Shown here piece after piece: positions 49,201-61,648 of a stretch of 64,000 nt of DNA. A program made the position numbers and the translations under genes. The notes beneath the pieces were generated by a model that worked only from the letters and a program-made list of their open reading frames with translations, ran no database searches and was not told where the DNA came from. How positions within the stretch are numbered: position 1 is the stretch's first letter; every line of letters begins with the position of its first letter. This stretch comes from Apostichopus japonicus (Eukaryota > Echinodermata > Holothuroidea > Aspidochirotida > Stichopodidae). The stretch is taken from the NCBI RefSeq assembly GCF_037975245.1, contig NC_092571.1, positions 9,750,917-9,814,916 on the forward strand, in the 5' to 3' direction.

Positions 49201-52200
49201 ATGGTAGTGCAAGTCTATTGTTAAAGTACTCTACATGCCAGAGCAGAGTATAGTGCTATGAGTACAGCCAGAACAATTGACTGTTCAGTCAGTGCAAAGC
49301 ATAAAGTGACATTTGTATTTGAACCCAGTCGTCGTGAATCCTCACATGAGGAGATTATTATAGCAGATTATTTTATTTGATTAATCGCTCAACTGTAGTA
49401 TGCTTTACACTCTCTACCTTCATAGTTGGCTAAGAATATTTTTTAACATTGGAGATATATGTTCACAACTCATACATTGTTTTATCCCATGAAGACATTA
49501 CCATTGCTTGTCTGTAAATTGACCTAGTTTAACAATTGCATTTTGGCAGCATTTACTTAATCGAGGGAGTCTTCACTTTTTGTGAATAACTTTATATAAT
49601 TTACTTGTTTATATTGCCTTTCTTAACTATACAACTTCAAATTAAAATAACTTACCCCAGGCTTCAATAGAAAGAAAAAATCCAAAATATTATCTTAACT
49701 TAACATAAACTGAGGTTTATATTTCTTTATGGTAAAACAAGTCTATTGTCTAAGTACTCAACACGCGAGAGCAGAGTATAGTGAAATTAATACAGCCAGA
49801 ACATATGACTGTTCATTTAAGTCGAAAGCATTAAGTGACGTCGGTATATTTCTCACGTTGTGGTACATCCTCACAGATAAGACACCTCAATCAGAGATGG
49901 CTGCATTATCTTATAGAACTGATTGCCGGTATACCCGCATCCATCATCTGCAAACCATTCTTATTCAGTTGTATAACTTTAAATAGAAATTCTTTGTTCT
50001 TTTCTTTTCAAACCGTTATCTTCTGGGTAGGTACATTCGCAAACTCTGTTTCCTGATATATAAAACATTCACTTCATCGAAGAAATCTTCAGTTCATGTG
50101 CATGGCTATACACTTAACACCTCTTAATTATTTTGATCGTTTTACTCTAAGTCAACAAATATAAATGTCTTACCAAAGTCATCTATAGAGAAATGATTAG
50201 AACAACATATTACCATAAATTAACGTTACAGGAGTGTATAGTTCCACACGTTACAACAATTATCTTGTTCACGTACTCAACATGCAAGAGCAGAGTAATT
50301 TTATGAATACAGCAAAAACAATCAGTTATTTATTTAATGCATGGAACAAGGTGACGTCGGTATATTACCGCCGATGTCGTGAAGCCATACAGGTAGGTGA
50401 TAACCTTAAATTATCGTATGCTCACCATTCTAACTTTAGTTTATCAATTCAATTTTGGCAGCAATCACTTCATGAGGGTGGTCTTCACGGCATGTTAATG
50501 TCTATAGACATATTACTTTTTAATATTTAGATTTTCAATATAAAACTTCAAATACAAAATCTTAATCCATGACTTCAATAGAACAAAAAGAAGAAAGAAA
50601 ATAGAGGTGCCAAAATATTATCGTGAATTAGCAATACTGAGGTGTATTCCTTTATGGTACAACAAGTCTATTTTTAAGTATTCAACATGCCAGAGCAAGA
50701 GCATATTGTTATGAATACCGCAAAAAACAATTGACTGTTTATTCAGTGCAATACATTAAGTGACATTGGTATATTAACCCCATCGTCGTGAATCCTAACA
50801 TATCAGAGAATATTACAGCATATTATTATTTTTGATTATTCACTGAGCTGTAGTAAACTTTCTACTCACTGTTTTGCAAGTTGGCCAACAAGATTTGTTA
50901 CAATTTGGTTTGTTTGTTTACAAGTCATATATCTGTTTTATGAAAGGGATCTTTACTTCATGTGAATGTCTATATACGTTAACTTCTTAATTGTTCAACT
51001 CTACGTCAACAAATTAAACTGTCTTACCATAGTTTGCTATAGAGAGTCAAAAGAAGAACATATTATCTTAAATTGACATGACAGATGTGTATATTCCCAT
51101 TCGTTACAACAATTACCTTTTTTACGTACTCAACATGCAAGAGCAAAGTATTTTATTAATATACAGACAGATTAATCGGCTGTTCAATAAATACAAGGTA
51201 TTTACTGACGTTGGTACATTATCCCCCGTCGTAGTGAATCCACACAGGCGATTACATTATTCACAAGTGTATATATTATCGTTTGGAGTCTGATTTTCGT
51301 GATATTCTCACATAACGTATACTCACCATTCTAAACTTAGTTTAACATTTCAGTGTTGGAGGCATTTACTTCATCAAGGTCACTTCATGTTAATGTCTAT
51401 AGACATTTTACTTCTTAATATTGAGATTTTGTACTATACAACTTCAAATTAACATATCTTAATCCGTGACTTCAATAGGAATGTAGTGTTATGAACACAG
51501 CCAGAACAATTGACTGTTCATTTGGTGAAAAGCATTAAGTGACATTGGTATATTAACCCCGTCGTCGTGAATCCTAACATATAAGATAATATTACAGCAG
51601 ATTATTATTTGTTATTATTCATTGAACTGTGGAATACTTTCTACTCACTATTTTGCAAGTCGGCTTACAAGATTTGTTACAATTTGGTATGTTTTTTCAC
51701 AAGTCATGTATCTTTTTATCTCATGAAGACTTTACCATTGCTTGTATGTACATTGGCCTAGTTTAACAATTACATTTGGGCAGCATTTTCATCACCGAGG
51801 GGGTCCTTCTTCATTTGAATGTCTATAGACATATTACTTGTATTTATTGTAACTTTTTACTATACAACTTGAAATGAAAATATCCTACCCTTCACTGTAA
51901 TAGAGAGGAATACACAAAATATTATCTTTTATTAACATTACTGAGGTGTTTATTTCTTTATGGTACAATAAGTCTCTAGTTTAAGTAGTCAACATGCAAG
52001 AATAGGAAAGTAGTGTTGTGAATACAGCCAGAACAATTGACAATACACTTAGTGGACAGCATATAGTGACGTCGGAAGATTGCCCACGTTGTGGTGAATC
52101 CTCACAGATAAGAGACCTATCCGGGATATTCTCACATATCGTATAATCACCATTCTAACTTTAGTTTATCAATTCATCTTTGGCAGCAATTACTTTATGA

Positions 52201-55200
52201 AGAGGGTCTTCACGGCATGTTAATGTCTATAGACATATTACTTTTTAATATTTAGATTTTTAATATACAACTTAAAATACAAAATCTTAATCCATGACTT
52301 CAATAGAACAAAAAGAAGAAAGAAAATAGAGGTGCCAAAATATTATCGTGAATGAGCAATACTGAGGTGTATTCCTTTATGGTACAACAAGTCTATTGTT
52401 AAGTACTCAACATGCCAGAGCAAGAGCACATTGTTATGAATACCGCAAAAAACAATTGACTGTTTATTCAGTGCAATGCATTAAGTGAAATTGGTATATT
52501 AACCCCGTCGTCGTGAATCCTCACAGATAGGAAGTTATTATAGCAGAATATTATATTTGAATATTCAATGAACTGTAGTATACTTTCTACTCACTGTTTT
52601 GCAAGTTGGCCAACAAGATTTTTTTAAATTTGGTTTGTTTGTTCACAAGTCATATATCTTTTTCATGAAAGGGATCTTTACTTCATGTGAATGTCTATAA
52701 ACGTTTAACTTCTTAATTGTTCAACTCTACGTCAACATATTAAACTGTCTTACCATAGTTTACTATAGAGAGTCAAAAGAAGAACATATTATCTTAAATT
52801 GGCATGACAGATGTGTATATTTTCACTACCTACAACAATCACCTTGTTTACGTACTCAACATGCAAGAGCAAAGTATTTTATTAACATACAGACAGATTA
52901 ATCGGCTGTTCAATAAATACAAGGCATAAACTGACGTTGGTACATTATCCCCCGTCGTAGTGAATCCACGCAGGCGATTACATTATTCACAGGTGTATAC
53001 ATTATCGTTTGGATCCTGATTTCCGGGATATTCTCACATATCGTATACTCACCATTCTAAACTTAGTTTAACACTTCAATTTTGGCAACAGTTACTTCAT
53101 GAAAGGGGTCTTCACGGCATGTTAATGGTTATAGACATATTACTTCTTAATATTTAGATTTTTAATATACAACTTCAAATACAAAATCTTAATCCATGAC
53201 TTCAATAGACCAAAAAGAAGAAAGAAAATAAAGGTGCCAAAATATTATCGTGAATGAGCAATACTGAGGTGTATTCCTTTATGGTACAACAAATCTATTG
53301 TTAAGTACTCAACATGCCAGAGCAAGAGCACATTGTTATAATGACCGCAAAAACAATTGACTGTTCATTCAGTGCAATGCATTAAGTGACATTGGTATAT
53401 TAACCCCGTCGTGGTGAATCCTCACAGATAGGAAGTTACTATAGCAGATTATTACATTTGAATATTCAATGAAGTGTAGTATACTTTCTACTCACTGTTT
53501 TGCAAGTTGGCCAACAAGATTTTTTAAAATTTGGTTTGTTTGTTCACAAGTCATATATCTTTATATAACTTGAAGACGTTTCCACTGTTTGTCTAGAGAT
53601 TGACTTGTTAATGCAATCATTTCGACAGCACTTACTTCAACGGAGGGATCTTCACTTCATGTGAATGTCTATAAACGTTAACTTCTTAATTGGTTGATCA
53701 TTTACTCTAAGTCATGAAATTAAACATGGCTTACCAGTGTTTACTATAGAGAAATCAAAAGAAGTACATATTATCGTGAATATACATTACATATGTGTAT
53801 ATTTCCACACGTTACAAAAATCATCCTATTTACGTACTCAACATGCAAGAGCAAAGTATTTTATTAATATACAGACAGATTAATCGGCTGTTCAATAAAT
53901 ACAAGGCATTAACTGACGTTGGTACATTATCCCCCGTCGTAGTGAATCCACACAGGCAATAACATTATTCACAGGTGTATATATTATCGTTTGGAGCCTG
54001 ATTTTCGTGATATTCTCACATAACGTATACTCACCATTCTAAACTGAGTTTAACATATCAGTGTTGGAAGCATTTACTTCATCAAGGTCACTTCATGGTA
54101 ATGTCTATAGACATTTTACTTCTTAATATTGAGATTTGTACTATACAACTTCAAATTAACATATCTTAATCCGTGACTTCAATAGGAATGTAGTGTTATG
54201 AATACAGCCAGAACAATTGACTGTTCATTTGGTGAAAAGCATTAAGTGACATTGGTATATTAACCCCGTCGTCGTGAATCCTAACATATTAGAGAATAAT
54301 ACAGCATATTATTATTTTTGATTATTCACTGAATTGTAGTATACTTTCTACTCACTATTTTGCAAGTCGGCTAACAAGATTTGTTACAATTTGGTATGTT
54401 TTTTTTTTCACAAATCATATCTTTTTATCTCATGAAGACTTTACCATTGCTTGTATGTACATTGGCCTAGTTTAACAATTACATTTGGGCAGCATTTTCA
54501 TCACCGAGTGGGTCTTCCTTCATTTGAATGACATATTACTTGTTTGTACTGTAACTTTTAACTAAACAACTTGAAATTAAAATATCCTACCATCCACTGC
54601 AATAGAGGGAAAAACACAAAATATTATCTTTTATTAACATTACTGAGGTGTTTATTTCTTTATGGTACAACAAGTCTCTAGTTTAAGTAGTCAACATGCG
54701 AGAATAGGAATGTAGTGTTGTGAATACAGCCATAACAATTGACTATTCATTTAGTGGACAGCATATAGTGACGTCGGTATATTGCCCACGTTGTGGTGAA
54801 TCCTCACAGATAGGAGATCTTAATCAGGGTGGCTATATAATTTTTGGAACTGATTTCCGGTATACCCTCACCCATCCTATGTAAACCATGCTAATTCAGT
54901 TTTTTCACTTACACGGAAATTAATTTTTCACACCGTTACCGTATGTGGAAGTCCACTTGTAACACTGGTATATGAGATACACACTATATCACTAATAAAC
55001 GTTTTATTTGGACAATACCTTTCGTCAAAACTTGAACCTTGTTTTGTAAGATTATTACATTTGATTATTCACTGAGCTGTAGTATACTTGCTACTCACTA
55101 TTTTGCAAGTTAGATAACAAGATTAGTTAAAATGTGGTTTATTTGTTTCTTTTGTTTCTTAAGTAATTTGATCAGTTTACACTAAGTCTTCAAATTAAAA

Positions 55201-57528
55201 TGTCTTACCAAAGGTGTCTATAGAGAAATCAGTAGAAGAAAATGTTATCGTAAATTGACATTACTGAAGTGTATATTTCCACATGTTACAACAATTCTCT
55301 TGTTTACGTACTTAACATGGAAGAGCAATTAATTCATCAAGGGATGTTTCACTTCATGTTAATGTCTATAGACGTATTACTTCTAAATATTGTGTATAAT
55401 CAATTAATTTTAATTATAATAATATATAATTTTTACTATACAAATTAAAATAAAAATATCTTACCCCAGACTTCATTAGAGTAAAAAAGAAGCCAATATT
55501 TTATCATGAATGAAGGTAAGTGAGGTAAATATTTCGTTATGGTACAACAAGTCTATTGTAAAAGTACTCAACATGCGAGAGCAGAGTATAGTGTTATGAA
55601 TACAGCCAGGACAGTTAACTGTTCAATCAGTGCAAAGCATTAAGTGACATTGGTATATTAACCCCGTCGTCGTGAATCCACACATTTAGGAGATTATTAC
55701 AGAAGATTATGATATTTGATTATTCGCTGAACTGTAGTATGCTTTCCACTCACTATTTTGCAAGTTGGTTAAGAATGTTCGTTAACCATGGGCATATATG
55801 TGCACAACTCATACATCGTTTTATCTCATGAAGACATTACCAATGCTTGTATGTATACATTGAACTAGTTTAACAATTCAATATTGGCCGCATTTACCTT
55901 GTCGAGGGGATCTTCCTTTCATGCGAATGTCTATAGTCATAATATGTCTTAATATAGTAATCTTTTACTATACAACTTCAGATTAAGATATCTTACCCCA
56001 GGCTTTAATATAGAGAAAAAAAATCCAAAATATTATCTTCAATTAACATAACTGAGGTGTATATTTCTTTATGGTACGCGAGAGCCTACTGTCTAAGTAC
56101 TCAACATGCGAGAGCAGAGTATAGTGTTTTGAATACACCCAGAACAATTGACTGTTCATTTTGATGAAAAGCTTTAGGTGACGTCGGTATACTGCCTCCC
56201 GTCGTCGTGAATCCTCAAAGATTGGGGACCTTAATCAGGGGTTTGCACACCATTTATATTTATTTTTAAGAGAAATTTATTTTTCTCCTTTTCACACCCG
56301 TTACCGTCATTAGAACCCCATTTATAACTATGTATCATGAGATATATCACAACGTTTTACTTACACAATATCTTTCCCAACTATTTATGTTACTACTATC
56401 TTTTAAAACTTGAGCCTTGTTTTATCAGATTATTACATTTGATTATTCACTGAACTGTAGTGTACTTTCATCTCACTATTTTTCAAGTTGGCTAACAAGA
56501 TTTTTTTAAATTGTGTATATTTGATCACAGGTCATATATTTTTTATATAACTTGAAGACGTTTCCGCTGTGTGTCTGTAGATTGACTTAGTCAATGCAAT
56601 CATTTTGGCAACATTACTTTATCGAAGGGATCTTCACTTAATGTGAATGTCTTCAGACGTATTCACTTCTTTATGATCTTGATCATTTTAGTATAAGTCT
56701 TTAAATGAAAATGACTTACAAATGTGATCTATAGGGAAAACAACAGAAGAAAAATATTATCGTAAATTCGCGGTTACCGAAGATATTATTTCCGCACATT
56801 AAAACAATTATGTTGTTTACGTACACAACATGCAAGAGGAAGTAATTTCATGGATACAGACAGACTAATCGACTGTTCATTAAATACAAGGCATTAGCTG
56901 CCGTTGGTACATTACCCCCGACATAATGAATCAACACAAATAGGTCATAATCTTAATTACATGTGTATACATTATCGTTTGGTACCTGGTTTACTGTCAA
57001 CTCTCATATATTGTCTGTGAATAATTCTGACTCAGTTGTATAACTTTTAAGAGGAATTCATATTTCTCCTTTTCACACCCGTTACCGTCTGGGGAAGTCC
57101 ATTTGTAACTCTGGATCATGAGACATACAATATGACACCAATAAACGGTTCATTTATGCATTACCTTTCCCAACTATTTATGTTACTTCTATCTAAAAAA
57201 CTTGATCCTTGTTTATTCAGAATATTACATTTCATAATTCGCTAAACTGTAGTATACTATCTAGTTAGACTCACTTTTATTTTGCAAGTTGGCTAACAAG
57301 ATTTGTTAAGGTTGTGTATATATGTTTACAAGAAACAATTCTTTTTATAACTTGAAGACGTTTCCTCTGTTTGTCTGTACATTGACTTAGGTAATGCAAT
57401 AATTTTGGCATCATTTACTTTACTGTAGGATCTTCACTCCATATGAATGTCTATAAACGTTTTCACTTCATAACTATTTTGATCATTTTACTATAGGTCT
57501 TCAAATTAAAATGTCTTACCTTTATCTT
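45286..57528 (-). repeat. Diverged units of the splice-module domain, with higher-order duplication
   Basis: Modules with 6 nt between AG and the GT donor: 45286, 46341, 47174, 49125, 49656, 51889, 54591, 55465 and 55997. Modules with 9 nt: 45890, 47981, 50174, 51028, 52754, 53735, 55209, 56720 and 57520 (plus-strand left edges). The 9-nt class almost always has tctctatag as acceptor; the 6-nt class has attgaag or similar. Five further sites (near 50565, 51465, 52280, 53190 and 54165) have lost the donor GT. Blocks at 51.0-52.0, 52.7-53.1 and 53.7-54.8 kb repeat each other as a higher-order unit. Confidence 0.7.
46034..46228. repeat. (AT)n microsatellite
   Basis: TA runs interrupted by tttattta and tttacata words. 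It lies between two splice-module units. Confidence 0.97.
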
Positions 57529-57839
57529 CTATAGAGAGAACAAAAGCAAAAAATATAATCGTAAAGCGACGTTACTAAAGAACATATTTCCATACGTTAG
57601 TAAGTTAGCAAAGTAATATTATGAATACAGACAGAATAATCGGCTGTTCATGAAATACAAGGTGACGTTAGTACATTACCCCGTCGTAATGATTCCACAC
57701 AGATAGGTTATAACCTTAATCACGGGTGTATACCTTATCTTGGAATTTGTTTAACTGTCAACTCGCACATGTTGTCTGTGAATAATTCTTACTCAGTTGT
57801 TTAACTTGAAAGAGAAATTCTTTTTTCTCCTTGGTTAGG

Positions 57840-57937
57840 TGTGAGGTCATGAAAAGTGGTGCATATTCTACAAGAAAAGGAAACACTTTTCACATCGCTG
57901 GGGACTGACTGTTAAGGTCTCCAATCTGTGAGGATTC
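57840..57937 (+). repeat. Inverted-repeat arm, left edge of the 516-bp array
   Basis: It is the reverse complement of 61551-61648 with about four mismatches (for example gaaaaggaaac versus gaaaagaaggc). It interrupts a normal unit and is in the opposite orientation to the surrounding landmarks. Confidence 0.85.
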
Positions 57938-57944
57938 ACGACAT

Positions 57945-60900
57945 TGTGAATCTTCTAAGGAAAGGAAATTATTATAGCAGATTATATCAGATTATAATAT
58001 TTCATTATGCGCTGAACTGTAATATGGGTTTTAATCATTATTTTGCTAGTTTTGGTATATATGTTCACAACTCATACATCGGTTTATCTCATGAAAACAT
58101 TACCACGCCTTATCTGTGCATTGCCATAGTTAAACAATTCCATTTTAGCAGCAATTATTTCATCGACCGGGTCTTCACCTCATGTTAATATCTTTAGACA
58201 TATTTCTTATTAATATTGTCATTTTTACTATACAACTTTAATTAAGATATCTTACCATAGACTGCAATAAAGAGAACAATAGAAGCCAAAATATTAAAGT
58301 AAATTAACGATACTGAGGTACATATTTCTTAATGGTACACGTTTATTGTTAAAGTACTCAACATGCGAGAGCAGAGTATAATGTTATGATTACAGCCAGA
58401 ACAATTGACTGTTCATTTAGTGAAAAGCATTATGTGGCATTGAAATATTAACCCCGTCGTCGTGAATCCTCTAGGGAAAGGAGATCATTATAGCAGATTA
58501 TATCAGATTATAATATTTCATTAAGCGCTGAACTGTAATATGGGTTTTAATCATTATTTTGCTAGTTTTGGTATATATGTTCACAACTCATACATCGGTT
58601 TATCTCATGAAAACATTACCACGCCTTATCTGTGCATTGCCATAGTTAAACAATTCCATTTTGGCAGCAATTATTTCATCGACCGGGTCTTCACCTCATG
58701 TTAATATCTTTAGACATATTTCTTATTAATATTGTCATTTTTACTATACAACTTTAATTAAGATATCTTACCCCGCACTGCAATAAAGAGAACAATAGAA
58801 GCCAAAATATTATAGTAAATTAACGATACTGAGGTACATATTTCTTAATGGTACACGTTTATTGTTAAAGTACTCAACATGCGAGAGCAGAGTATAATGT
58901 TTTGATTACAGCCAGAACAATTGACTGTTCATTTAGTGAAAAGCATTATGTGGCATTGAAATATTAACCCCGTCGTCGTGAATCCTCTAGGGAAAGGAGA
59001 TCATTATAGCAGATTATATCAGATTATAATATTTCATTAAGCGCTGAACTGTAATATGGGTTTTAATCATTATTTTGCTAGTTTTGGTATATATGTTCAC
59101 AACTCATACATCGGTGTATCTCATGAAAACATTACCACGCCTTATCTGTGCATTGCCATAGTTAAACAATTCCATTTTAGCAGCAATTATTTCATCGACC
59201 GGGTCTTCACCTCATGTTAATATCTTTAGACATATTTCTTATTAATATTGTCATTTTTACTATACAACTTTAATTAAGATATCTTACCCCGCACTGCAAT
59301 AAAGAGAACAATAGAAGCCAAAATATTATAGTAAATTAACGATACTGAGGTACATATTTCTTAATGGTACACGTTTATTGTTAAAGTACTCAACATGCGA
59401 GAGCAGAGTATAATGTTATGATTACAGCCAGAACAATTGACTGTTCATTTAGTGAAAAGCATTATGTGGCATTGAAATATTAACCCCGTCGTCGTGAATC
59501 CTCTAGGGAAAGGAGATCATTATAGCAGATTATATCAGATTATAATATTTCATTAAGCGCTGAACTGTAATATGGGTTTTAATCATTATTTTGCTAGTTT
59601 TGTTATATATGTTCACAACTCATACATCGGTTTATCTCATGAAAACATTACCACGCCTTATCTGTGCATTGCCATAGTTAAACAATTCCATTTTGGCAGC
59701 AATTATTTCATCGACCGGGTCTTCACCTCATGTTAATATCTTTAGACATATTTCTTATTAATATTGTCATTTTTACTATACAACTTTAATTAAGATATCT
59801 TACCCCGCACTGCAATAAAGAGAACAATAGAAGCCAAAATATTATAGTAAATTAACGATACTGAGGTACATATTTCTTAATGGTACACGTTTATTGTTAA
59901 AGTACTCAACATGCGAGAGCAGAGTATAATGTTATGATTACAGCCAGAACAATTGACTGTTCATTTAGTGAAAAGCATTATGTGGCATTGAAATATTAAC
60001 CCCGTCGTCGTGAATCCTCTAGGGAAAGGAGATCATTATAGCAGATTATATCAGATTATAATATTTCATTAAGCGCTGAACTGTAATATGGGTTTTAATC
60101 ATTATTTTGCTAGTTTTGGTATATATGTTCACAACTCATACATCGGTGTATCTCATGAAAACATTACCACGCCTTATCTGTGCATTGCCATAGTTAAACA
60201 ATTCCATTTTAGCAGCAATTATTTCATCGACCGGGTCTTCACCTCATGTTAATATCTTTAGACATATTTCTTATTAATATAGTCATTTTTACTATACAAC
60301 TTTAATTAAGATATCTTACCATAGACTGCAATAAAGAGAACAATAGAAGCTAAAATATTAAAGTAAATTAACGATACTGAGGTACATATTTCTTAATGGT
60401 ACAAGTCTATTGTTAAAGGACTCAACATGCGAGAGCAGAGTATAATGTTATGATTACAGCCAGAACAAATGATTGTTCAATTAGTGAATAGCAATATGTG
60501 GCATTGAAATATTAACCCCGTCGTCTTGAATCCTCTAGGGAAAGGAGATCATTATAGCAGATTATATCAGATTATAATATTTCATTATGCGCTGAACTGT
60601 AATATGGGTTTTAATCATTATTTTGCTAGTTTGGTATATATGTTCACAACTCATACATCGGTTTATCTCATGAAAACATTACCACGCCTTATCTGTGCAT
60701 TGCCATAGTCAAACAATTCCATTTTAGCAGCAATTATTTCATCGACCGGGTCTTCACCTCATGTTAATATCTTTAGACATATTTCTTATTAATATAGTCA
60801 TTTTTACTATACAACTTTAAGATATCTAACCTTCGACTGCAATAAAGAGAACAATAGCAGCAAAAATTTTAAAGTAAATTAACGATACTGAGGTACATAT

Positions 60901-61560
60901 TTCTTAATGGTACAAGTCTATTGTTAAAGTACTCAACATGCGAGAGCAGAGTATAATGTTATGATTACAGCCAGAACAATTGACTGTTCATTTAGTGAAA
61001 AGCATTATGTGGCATTGATATAGTAACCCCGTCGTCATGAATCCTCTAGGGAAAGGAGATCATTATAGCAGATTATATCAGATTATAATATTTCATTATG
61101 CGCTGAACTGTAATATGGGTTTAAATCAATATTTTGCTAGTTCGCCAAGAAGATTTGTATTGGTATATATGTTCACACTTTATACATCGGTTTATCTCAT
61201 AAAAACATTACCACGCCTTGTCGGTACACTGACCTAGTTGAAAAATTCCATTTTGGCAGCAATTATTTCATCGACCGGGTCTTCACTTCATTTGAATATC
61301 TTTAGACATATTACTTCTTAATATTGTCATTTTTACTATGCAATTTCAATAAATATATCTTACCCCGCTCTGCAATAGAAGCCGATATATTATAGTAAAT
61401 TAAAGATACTGGTGTATATACTTTAATGGTACAAGTCTATTGTTCAAGTACTCAACATCAGATTATAATGTTATGATTACAGCCAAAACAATTGACTGTT
61501 CATTTAGTGAAAAGCATTAAGTGACATTGATATAGTAACACCGTCTTCGTTAATCCTCAC
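57945..61560 (-). repeat. 516-bp tandem units, seven copies, recently amplified
   Basis: Module edges at 58256, 58772, 59288, 59804 and 60320 are spaced exactly 516 bp. The next two are at 60831 and 61364. The central copies differ by only a few bases. Each unit carries 'aaaggagatcattatagcag', 'tcatcgaccgggtcttcacc' and the splice-like 'gatatcttacc'. The minus-strand 6-mers are TCTATG, TGCGGG (three times), TCTATG, TCGAAG and AGCGGG. Confidence 0.95.
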
Positions 61561-61648
61561 AGATAGGAGACCTTAACAGTCAGTCCCCAGCGATGTGAAA
61601 AGTGCCTTCTTTTCTTGTAGAATATGCACCACTTTTCATGACCTCACA
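61551..61648 (-). repeat. Inverted-repeat arm, right edge of the 516-bp array
   Basis: Partner of 57840-57937. It contains ttaacagtcagtcccca, also found at 27217-27233. Right of it, 61650-61860 is sequence not seen in other units and includes an A15 run. Confidence 0.85.

Noticed and set aside
50550-54190. Five further splice-like sites (near 50565, 51465, 52280, 53190 and 54165)
   Set aside because: The donor GT is lost (cttaatcc in place of cttacc) and the spacing has drifted, so they were not counted among the modules. They are probably copies of one decayed unit.
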